From: Lachnospiraceae bacterium UBA3826
GTDB lineage: Bacteria; Bacillota; Clostridia; Lachnospirales; Lachnospiraceae
Length of the DNA stretch: 12,695 bases
Direction: 5' to 3'
NCBI GenBank assembly: GCA_002393095.1
Contig: DGII01000055.1
Coordinates: forward strand, 1-12,695
Below the pieces are notes generated by a model, which saw only the letters and a program-made list of their open reading frames with translations, had not been told where the DNA came from and searched no databases. This document shows positions 7,169-12,695 of the stretch, piece by piece (positions within the stretch are counted from its first letter, which is position 1; each line of letters begins with the position of its first letter). A program made the translations under genes and the position numbers.

Positions 7169-8360
7169 TGTCACACCCTGTTACCTTCGCATCTATCACG
7201 CCATCCACCACATGGATGCGTATATCATCGCCATTTACGACACGCTTAATACTGTTGACACACTTACCGTCCGCAGTCTCCGTATACGAATATCCCTGAG
7301 AAAGCTTAAGCACCGGAGATACGCCGTTAAGCCCTGAGGATATGAGCGCAAGCCTGTTCTTCCTGTCATCTATGGCCTTATTGATATCATCTCTAAGTCT
7401 CTCTTCTATTAACATGGCTCTGTGCCTGTATGAGAGAATTCGATTCTTAGAGCTCTTGGCAGCAAGTATGGTCTGCCTGTTCCTTATATCCTCCCTGCAC
7501 CTGTCAAGCTGCCTTGTAATGCCTCTTAACAGCCTTGCCTCGTATTCCTTAAGCGTCCTGTCAAGCTCCCTTCTGTCGATTGTCGCAAGTGCCGCCGCTG
7601 CGGTAGGAGTCTCCGCCCTTACATCTGCCACCAGATCCGATATGGTCGTATCCGTCTCATGCCCCACTGCCGATATTATCGGTATGCTGCAATCGAATAT
7701 CGCCTGTGCCACATCCCTGTCGTTAAAGGCCCACAGATCCTCAAGAGAGCCGCCGCCCCTTCCGACTATGATCACATCCACATTCTGCTTCTCTATAAGC
7801 TTAATGCCCTTACATATGCTTTCAGGCGCCGCATCTCCCTGTACTATAGCAGGATACAGATATATCTCCACATAGGGGTCTCTGCCCTTGGCCACGCTTA
7901 TTATATCTCTTATGGCTGCACCGGTGGATGCTGTTACCACCCCAACCTTCCTTGGCATGGCCGGAAGAGGCTTCTTATATTCAGGAGCAAAAAGTCCCTG
8001 CTCTTCAAGCTCTTCCTTAAGCCTTATATACTGCTCATACAGCTCGCCCATGCCGTCCCGCTTAATGGTATTCGCATATAGCTGGTATCTGCCGTCTCTC
8101 TCGTATACATCCACCCTGCCTGTCACTATTACCTGCATTCCCTCTGTTAAGGAAAAAGATAAGCCTCTGCGATTGCCTGAGAACATAATACAGGACATCA
8201 CACCAAGCTTATCCTTCAAGGTAAAGTAAATATGTCCGGAAGGATGATACTTACAATTACTCACCTCGCCCCGGACGGAAAGTGAGTGAAGCAGATAATC
8301 CTGTGTGAACATATTCTTAATATATGAATTAACCTGAGCTACAGTATATATACTACCCAA
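7161..8360 (-). CDS. xseA: Exodeoxyribonuclease VII large subunit
   Basis: This is the catalytic subunit of exonuclease VII, which acts on single-stranded DNA in both directions. The 399-residue product has an N-terminal OB-fold (residues 4-100: IYTVAQVNSYIKNM, VRGEVSNCKYHPSGHIYFTL). The nuclease core follows: PRKVGVVTASTGAAIRDI (136-153), VIIVGRGGGSLEDLWAFND (197-214) and AVGHETDTTISDLVADVRA (231-249) with TPTAAA. A coiled-coil-prone arginine/leucine-rich region comes next, and the conserved end LSQGYSYT. It starts with TTG at 8360. That start is needed to keep the first OB-fold strand, and it lies five bases after nusB, whose last codons supply the weak upstream purine stretch. folD, often found between nusB and xseA in other Firmicutes, is absent here. 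Confidence 0.95.
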   Translation of the reverse strand: MGSIYTVAQVNSYIKNMFTQDYLLHSLSVRGEVSNCKYHPSGHIYFTLKDKLGVMSCIMFSGNRRGLSFSLTEGMQVIVTGRVDVYERDGRYQLYANTIKRDGMGELYEQYIRLKEELEEQGLFAPEYKKPLPAMPRKVGVVTASTGAAIRDIISVAKGRDPYVEIYLYPAIVQGDAAPESICKGIKLIEKQNVDVIIVGRGGGSLEDLWAFNDRDVAQAIFDCSIPIISAVGHETDTTISDLVADVRAETPTAAAALATIDRRELDRTLKEYEARLLRGITRQLDRCREDIRNRQTILAAKSSKNRILSYRHRAMLIEERLRDDINKAIDDRKNRLALISSGLNGVSPVLKLSQGYSYTETADGKCVNSIKRVVNGDDIRIHVVDGVIDAKVTGCDNG

Positions 8361-8365
8361 TTTAA

Positions 8366-8776
8366 CTATCCATTCCGATCCAAGAAGTTACGTAATACTC
8401 CGTTGACGAAGCTGTAGGATTCCTCCTGTCCGAAGCGCTTGGCAAGTTCCACCGCCTCATTGACCGCTACACCCTCCGGCACATCGTCATCATAGACGAT
8501 CTCATACACCCCCAGACGTATGATGGTCAGATCCACCTTGCTCATCCTGTCTGTGGTCCAGCCCTTGGTCTTGTCATTGATAAGTGCATCTATCTCGGAC
8601 AGCTTCCCGGTTATGGCATCATACTTGGATCTGATGTAGAGAGTATCCTCTTCATCCGGCTCCTCATCATTAATGGTGAAGAAGAGCCTGCACTGCTCGT
8701 CCATATCCTCGGCATCATTAAATTCAACGCGGAACAACAGCTTGAATATCTGTTCCCTGAGTTTTCTTCTGGTCAT
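8366..8776 (-). CDS. nusB: Transcription antitermination factor NusB
   Basis: This is an all-helical RNA-binding protein that, with NusE (S10), forms part of the antitermination complex on rRNA operons. The 136-residue product starts MTRRKLREQIFKLLFRVEF, the typical NusB N-terminus. It ends with the conserved block VPEGVAVNEAVELAKRFGQEESYSFVNGVLRNFL (residues 99-132). The central DRMSKVDLTIIRLGVYEI segment also matches. An acidic insertion at residues 36-44 (NDEEPDEED) is somewhat extended. The gene lies 21 bases after the Asp23-family gene, as in Bacillus yqhY-nusB. A modest AGAG-type ribosome binding site precedes the ATG. Confidence 0.96.
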   Translation of the reverse strand: MTRRKLREQIFKLLFRVEFNDAEDMDEQCRLFFTINDEEPDEEDTLYIRSKYDAITGKLSEIDALINDKTKGWTTDRMSKVDLTIIRLGVYEIVYDDDVPEGVAVNEAVELAKRFGQEESYSFVNGVLRNFLDRNG

Positions 8777-8797
8777 ATCAACTCTCTTGGATGTCTG

Positions 8798-9166
8798 TTA
8801 CTTCTTCATGTCCACGCCTGCAATGCGGATGTTCACGTCCGTCACCGTAAGGCCGGTCATATTCTCTATGGTCGTCTTGACCTTATCCTGAACCTTGGCA
8901 CATGTATCCGGGATATTGTACCCGTAATCCATGGTAAGAGCCAATTCAGCTCTGACCTTGCCGTCTTCAACCTCAGTCTTAACTCCCTTGGTCAAGCTCT
9001 TATAGCCCACCATACTCATAAGCTCGTTGGTGATATTGCCTGCCATTGCGGATACTCCCTCAACCTCAGTTGCCGCAAGTCCTGCAATGATGGCTACTAC
9101 ATCATCGGCTATCTGAACCGAACCGAGAGCATTGTCACCCTGTAATGTATATGCTTTATTATCCAT
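8798..9166 (-). CDS. Asp23/Gls24 family protein (YqhY-like)
   Basis: This 122-residue protein belongs to the Asp23/Gls24 family. In Bacillus the homologue next to nusB is YqhY, linked to control of acetyl-CoA carboxylase and fatty-acid synthesis; other family members act in envelope stress. The start LGSVQIADDVVAIIAGLAATEVEGVSAM (14-41) and the end VQDKVKTTIENMTGLTVTDVNIRIAGV (92-118) are the family's two conserved blocks. Between them is the glycine-rich TKGVKTEVEDGKV stretch. There is no signal peptide or membrane segment. A GGAGG lies 13 bases before the ATG, longer spacing than usual, and no better start is visible. It is probably the first gene of the housekeeping operon. Confidence 0.93.
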   Translation of the reverse strand: MDNKAYTLQGDNALGSVQIADDVVAIIAGLAATEVEGVSAMAGNITNELMSMVGYKSLTKGVKTEVEDGKVRAELALTMDYGYNIPDTCAKVQDKVKTTIENMTGLTVTDVNIRIAGVDMKK

Positions 9167-9219
9167 ATGAACTTCTGTACCTCCATACTGATACTATTGT
9201 CTTGCCGTCGGACCATATA

Positions 9220-9228
9220 AGTATACCA
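9220..9228 (-). promoter_or_regulatory. Possible extended -10 promoter for the asp23-nusB operon
   Basis: The minus strand reads TGGTATACT in the 68-base gap between the transglutaminase-like gene and the Asp23-family gene. This matches an extended -10 (TGnTATAAT) with one difference. No good -35 is seen 17 bases upstream, where the preceding gene ends. A start site near 9213 would give a leader of about 46 bases. Read-through from upstream genes is also possible because no terminator is visible. The call is by eye only. Confidence 0.33.
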
Positions 9229-9234
9229 CATTCG

Positions 9235-10545
9235 TCACCTTAATGCGAACAATAACTTATGAGTATCCTCATTGTATGAATAAGCCACATCCTTCCCCGG
9301 CAGATAGTCGAATATATGCTGATTATCCACAAGCTCCGAATACATTCTTGCATACGAACCGGCATCGCTGCACTTAAGCGCCACATAGCCTGCGCCTGCA
9401 GACATTGCTCTGTCAAAGGCGGCTTTCAGTCCCACCGGATCATAGTCCGTAAAGTATAAGCCCTCTCTTACATAGTAATTGTCATTCCATGATACGCAAT
9501 CGGGCATATCTATGACCGACTCTACCCTGTGAGTTGTGCTTATCTCACTATAGGGGACTAGCAGATAGTCATAATTGATATCCGGCACTATGACCTCGCC
9601 CTCCGATTCATCGCTCCTTATATATGATGCATCTCCCCATGTGGCATCAAGATAATACCACTCGCCGTCTGCACAGACGATATTCCATGCATGTCTCTCT
9701 CCGCTGCTTACGCTGCCCGTCACCAGACTGCATGGTATCCCCAGACGATTAAGCAGAAGCTGCATGGTCTTGGCATAGCCCTGACATACCGATCTCTTGT
9801 TAATGAGAACGGATATCACATTCTGATTATCCTCAGAATTGATATCATATTCCGTCTGCATGACTATCATATCGAAGATATACTTGATCTTGTCATAGTC
9901 CGACGCATCCGGATATACATTCATCAGAATGCCCTGTGCCACCATATCGATATCGGGCATAATGGCATTCCGTTCATCCTCTCCGTAAGTATAGCTTCCG
10001 TTGAATACTATCCTTCTTATGACGTTACCGGCTGTATACTTCGTGTATCTGTATCCGTTGACATAGAATATCTCCGGATGATCTATCATCACACAGTTGA
10101 ATACCTTATCAAGTACTGCCGGATCCGTGGTCGATACGGGTACATTACTCATATATCCGATAAGCCCCACATACACCTCATCATATACCGTCCTCTCCCC
10201 GTCATTTAGTCTGCTGTAGGCATAAGACAGGGAATCATGAGTGCTTAGGTCTGCCGGAACCTCGATGGGCTCTTCCGCTATATCCTTTGCAGACTCCTCA
10301 TCCCAGTCCTCTTCCTTCGCCTCGACTACGGCATCCTCTACGGGCGTCTGCTCAGGCTCGGCATATCTTACCTCTTTTTTTACAGGTTCCTCTATTTTGA
10401 AAGGCTCCGCTATAGGTGTGACCTCAATATCCACCTTATGAAGGGTCGCCTCTTTTGCCGGAGAATCAAGTCCGGCAACCGAATAGATGATGAGTCCCGC
10501 AAGGATAGCAGCGGACACACCAAGTACCGCCAATAATCTCTTCAT
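9235..10545 (-). CDS. Membrane-anchored or secreted transglutaminase-like (papain-fold) protein
   Basis: This 436-residue protein is predicted to act outside the cell. Residues 1-25 (MKRLLAVLGV, then SAAILAGLIIYSVAG) form a signal peptide or N-terminal anchor with no lipobox cysteine. Residues 26-100 are a disordered Pro/Glu-rich acidic linker. Residues 100-215 resemble the helical region often preceding this domain in Clostridia (LNDGERTVYDEVY, DHPEIFYVNGY). The transglutaminase-like core has the full triad: Cys254 in RSVCQGYAKTMQLLL, His285 in GERHAWNIV and Asp300 in YYLDATWGD. A C-terminal domain (about 345-436; NYYVREGLYF, YVALKC) has no function I can name. It could be a peptidase or crosslinking enzyme of the cell surface. 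It starts 19 bases after prfC with only a weak GGGTG upstream. Confidence 0.85.
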   Translation of the reverse strand: MKRLLAVLGVSAAILAGLIIYSVAGLDSPAKEATLHKVDIEVTPIAEPFKIEEPVKKEVRYAEPEQTPVEDAVVEAKEEDWDEESAKDIAEEPIEVPADLSTHDSLSYAYSRLNDGERTVYDEVYVGLIGYMSNVPVSTTDPAVLDKVFNCVMIDHPEIFYVNGYRYTKYTAGNVIRRIVFNGSYTYGEDERNAIMPDIDMVAQGILMNVYPDASDYDKIKYIFDMIVMQTEYDINSEDNQNVISVLINKRSVCQGYAKTMQLLLNRLGIPCSLVTGSVSSGERHAWNIVCADGEWYYLDATWGDASYIRSDESEGEVIVPDINYDYLLVPYSEISTTHRVESVIDMPDCVSWNDNYYVREGLYFTDYDPVGLKAAFDRAMSAGAGYVALKCSDAGSYARMYSELVDNQHIFDYLPGKDVAYSYNEDTHKLLFALR

Positions 10546-10564
10546 ATATCACACCCGTGATGAT

Positions 10565-12157
10565 CTACTGTGTTCCGAATTCCAGAAGCTCAAGTCCTTC
10601 ATTACGCTCCAGTGTCATGCCCACGCTCCATGCATTAATAAAAAGCAGGAGCGGTCTGTCCTTAAGGTCCTTGATCTTCTTCATATCGCTTGTACCCGTT
10701 ATCTTGTCAAGATCTATCTCCTTATTGCCTATCCATCTGATATGCTCATACGGCAGCGGTTCAAGCCTTATATCCACATTATACTCATTCTCAAGCCTGT
10801 ATTTCAATACATCGAACTGCAGCACGCCCACTACTCCGACTATGATCTCCTCAAGACCGGTATTATACTCCTGAAATATCTGTATCGCGCCTTCTTTGGC
10901 TATCTGGGTGATACCCTTGACGAACTGCTTACGCTTCATGGTATCCACCTGACGCACCCTTGCGAAGTGCTCCGGAGCGAACGTGGGAATACCCTCATAT
11001 ACGATGTCTTCATTAGGTGCGCATACAGTATCACCTATGGAAAATATACCCGGATCAAAGACACCGATTATATCTCCCGCATATGCTTCATCAAGTATCT
11101 TGCGGGAGTCCGCCATGATCTGCTGGGGCTGGCTTAATCGCATGATCTTGCCGCCCTGTATGTGCTTGACCTCTTTAGCTGCCTCGAACTTACCGCTGCA
11201 TATCCTCATGAATGCTATCCTGTCTCTGTGGGCCTTATTCATATTGGCCTGTATCTTGAACACAAAAGCACTGAAGTCATGCTCCACGGGATCTATAAGC
11301 TCTTCCCTGCTCTTCCTTGCAAGAGGAGTGGTAGTCATCTTAAGAAAGTACTGAAGGAATATCTCCACGCCGAAGTTGGTAAGAGCCGAACCGAAGAATA
11401 CCGGAGTAAGCTTGCCGTCTCTGACCCTGTCAAGATCATATTCCGCACTGGCTCCGTCAAGCAGCTCTATCTCTTCTGTCAGGATATCATATTTCTCCTT
11501 CGTAATGGCACTGATGACATTTGTGTCATCTTCTATGGAATATACTGCGGTCTCACCCTCCTTAGTACCCTTCTCGGTATCCGAGTAGGTGATCACCTGC
11601 CTTTTCTGTCTGTCATATACGCCCTTGAAGTTCTTACCGCAGCCTATGGGCCAGTTGATGGGGCAAGTGGCTATACCAAGCTCCTTCTCTATCTCATCAA
11701 GAAGCTCGAAGGTATCGTTGGCATCCCTGTCAAGCTTATTGATGAAGGTGAATATAGGTATTCCACGCATACCGCATACCTTGAAAAGCTTCCTTGTCTG
11801 GGCCTCCACACCCTTAGATGCGTCTATGACCATTACCGCACTGTCGGCAGCCATAAGTGTACGATATGTATCCTCAGAGAAGTCCTGATGTCCGGGTGTG
11901 TCCAGAATGTTGATATGATATCCATCATACTCGAATTCAAGCACCGAGGATGTAACGGATATACCACGCTCCTTCTCTATCTCCATCCAATCGCTGACCG
12001 CATGTCTTGCTGTTGCCTTGCCCTTAACGGAGCCTGCAAGATTAATGGCTCCTCCGTATAGAAGGAACTTCTCCGTAAGGGTTGTCTTCCCCGCATCAGG
12101 GTGGCTTATTATGGCAAATGTCCGCCGTTTGTTTATTTCATCACTTATACTTTGCAT
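10565..12157 (-). CDS. prfC: Peptide chain release factor 3 (RF3)
   Basis: This translational GTPase removes RF1/RF2 from the ribosome after peptide release. The 530-residue length is typical for RF3 and shorter than EF-G. The GTPase motifs are complete: G1 SHPDAGKT (18-25), ERGISVTSSVLEF containing the G2 threonine region, G3 DTPGHQDF (86-93) and G4 NKLD (140-143). HPDAGKTT and the DFSEDTYRTL segment distinguish RF3 from EF-G, TetM-like and BipA proteins. The C-terminal region (GVVGVLQFDVLKYRLENEYNV and RPLLLFINAW) is also RF3-like. AGGA sits six to seven bases before the ATG. Upstream it is separated from pnp by a terminator and a long dyad, so it probably has its own promoter and may be the first gene of the transcript that continues into the transglutaminase-like gene. 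Confidence 0.97.
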   Translation of the reverse strand: MQSISDEINKRRTFAIISHPDAGKTTLTEKFLLYGGAINLAGSVKGKATARHAVSDWMEIEKERGISVTSSVLEFEYDGYHINILDTPGHQDFSEDTYRTLMAADSAVMVIDASKGVEAQTRKLFKVCGMRGIPIFTFINKLDRDANDTFELLDEIEKELGIATCPINWPIGCGKNFKGVYDRQKRQVITYSDTEKGTKEGETAVYSIEDDTNVISAITKEKYDILTEEIELLDGASAEYDLDRVRDGKLTPVFFGSALTNFGVEIFLQYFLKMTTTPLARKSREELIDPVEHDFSAFVFKIQANMNKAHRDRIAFMRICSGKFEAAKEVKHIQGGKIMRLSQPQQIMADSRKILDEAYAGDIIGVFDPGIFSIGDTVCAPNEDIVYEGIPTFAPEHFARVRQVDTMKRKQFVKGITQIAKEGAIQIFQEYNTGLEEIIVGVVGVLQFDVLKYRLENEYNVDIRLEPLPYEHIRWIGNKEIDLDKITGTSDMKKIKDLKDRPLLLFINAWSVGMTLERNEGLELLEFGTQ

Positions 12158-12186
12158 TATTTTTCCTATTCTTTATGTTTTTCGCT

Positions 12187-12247
12187 GCTGCAAGTACAGA
12201 TATATTGCATATACACACTCGCGCTGCAATATATCTGCACTTGCAGC
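12187..12247 (-). repeat. Long inverted repeat (23-bp arms) in the prfC leader
   Basis: Arms at 12187-12209 and 12225-12247 are complementary at 22 of 23 positions, with a 15-base loop (12210-12224). The one mismatch (12196 A against 12238 G's partner position) reads as a G-U pair in minus-strand RNA, so a prfC-direction transcript forms an uninterrupted 23-bp stem. The loop-proximal half is AT-rich and the arm ends are GC-containing. No T run follows on either strand, so it is not a normal intrinsic terminator. It lies 30 bases before the prfC start. It could be an RNA processing or stability hairpin, an operator dyad or a small dispersed repeat. Confidence 0.75.
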
Positions 12248-12258
12248 CCCGAATACGC

Positions 12259-12289
12259 AAAAACCCCGAGGACAGTATATCCCCGGGGT
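12259..12289 (-). terminator. Rho-independent terminator of pnp
   Basis: Eleven bases after the pnp stop the minus strand forms a stem of ACCCCGGGG (12281-12289) with CCTCGGGGT (12263-12271). That is nine pairs including one G-U, with a 9-base loop (12272-12280), followed by a five-T run (12259-12263, sharing the last stem base). The GC-rich stem with a T tail is a classic intrinsic terminator for transcription leaving pnp. The plus strand has no matching T run, so it is not bidirectional. Confidence 0.88.
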
Positions 12290-12300
12290 CAAAAAGTCAA

Positions 12301-12695
12301 TTACTGCTGAGCAACATCCTTCATTGAGAAGCTGATCCTGCCCATCTTATCCTTGCCTAAGCATACAACCGTCACTGTATCACCTAAGGTCAGAACATCC
12401 TCTACATGGTTGATCCTTTCCTTGGCAATCTTACTGATGTGCACCATTCCCTCCTTACCGGGAGCGAACTCGATGAATGCACCGAACTCCTTGATGCTTA
12501 CAACCTTACCCGTGAAGATCTGTCCCTGCTCGAAGTCTGTTACGATGGTCTTGATCATATCCACGGCCTCGTTCATCTTATCAGCCTCCGTACCGCACAC
12601 TGATACATTACCGTCATCCGTGATATCTATCTTGACACCTGTACGTGCGATGATCTCATTGATGGTCTTACCTCTCTGGCCGACAACATCACCGA
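12301..12695 (-). CDS. pnp: Polyribonucleotide nucleotidyltransferase (PNPase), C-terminal part
   Basis: The gene runs off the right edge; the last 130 residues are present and the frame stays open to the window end. The visible part begins in the KH domain (GDVVGQRGKTINEIIARTG, then VKIDITDDG), whose GxxG loop reads GQRG. It continues into the S1 RNA-binding domain (GQIFTGKVVSIKEFGAFIEF, EGMVHISKIA, GRISFSMKD) and ends with TAA at 12301-12303. In PNPase these domains bind RNA for the phosphorolytic exonuclease core, which lies outside the window. KH directly followed by S1 at the C-terminus, with DFEQGQIFTGKV between them, is the PNPase pattern. A GTG at 12600 is internal and should not be used as a start. 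An intrinsic terminator follows. Confidence 0.92.
   Translation of the reverse strand, partial: GDVVGQRGKTINEIIARTGVKIDITDDGNVSVCGTEADKMNEAVDMIKTIVTDFEQGQIFTGKVVSIKEFGAFIEFAPGKEGMVHISKIAKERINHVEDVLTLGDTVTVVCLGKDKMGRISFSMKDVAQQ

Noticed and set aside
7342..7875. 177-residue plus-strand open frame opposite xseA
   Set aside because: It is a shadow of xseA and has no domain or start signal of its own.
10548..10561. ATCAC-ACCC-GTGAT hairpin between prfC and the transglutaminase-like gene
   Set aside because: A five-pair stem without a T run is too weak to call a terminator or regulator. It also overlaps the weak ribosome binding region, so at most it could slightly affect initiation.
11162..12061. 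299-residue open frame on the plus strand opposite prfC
   Set aside because: It lies wholly antisense to a complete, motif-rich prfC, has no ribosome binding site I can support, and its translation shows no recognisable domain.

Overview
This window is a dense, single-direction block of core genes from a low-to-moderate GC Gram-positive anaerobe, most likely a Clostridia member of the Lachnospiraceae type. The assignment is inferred from gene content, gene order (an Asp23/YqhY-nusB-xseA-xseB-ispA-dxs-tlyA-nadK block), GGAGG-type ribosome binding sites and a ferredoxin-linked pyruvate oxidoreductase. No 16S or other species marker is present. Every supported gene is on the minus strand, so transcription runs from high to low coordinates. 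There is no tRNA, rRNA, CRISPR array, transposase, integrase or phage gene, and no gap over about 150 bases lacks a gene.

Right end (12301-12695): the C-terminal part of polynucleotide phosphorylase (KH and S1 domains), followed by a strong intrinsic terminator (12259-12289). A long dyad (12187-12247) comes next and lies directly upstream of prfC (release factor 3, 10565-12157). A 436-residue membrane-anchored or secreted transglutaminase-like protein follows (9235-10545).

Middle (2257-9166): Asp23/Gls24-family protein, nusB, xseA, xseB, ispA, dxs, a TlyA-type S4/FtsJ methyltransferase and nadK. Gaps are short (0-86 bases) and xseA/xseB overlap, so this is probably one operon, possibly with its own promoter near 9220. 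It combines transcription antitermination, exonuclease VII, the entry and prenyl-chain steps of isoprenoid synthesis, RNA methylation and NADP synthesis.

Left end (1-2219): a four-subunit 2-oxoacid (probably pyruvate):ferredoxin oxidoreductase in the order gamma-delta-alpha-beta. Only the first 11 or so codons of beta lie in the window. It starts 37 bases after nadK in the same direction. In related genomes nadK is usually followed by argR and recN, so this junction is a synteny departure. PFOR uses pyruvate, which Dxs also uses, and makes reduced ferredoxin, which the late MEP-pathway enzymes can use; NAD kinase supplies NADP. A functional link is therefore possible but unproven.

I found no clearly new multi-gene system. 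The most unusual signals are non-coding: the 23-bp dyad before prfC, whose only mismatch becomes a G-U pair in the minus-strand transcript, and the 98-base hairpin-containing spacer between porA and porB. CTTAAG is also strongly over-represented.
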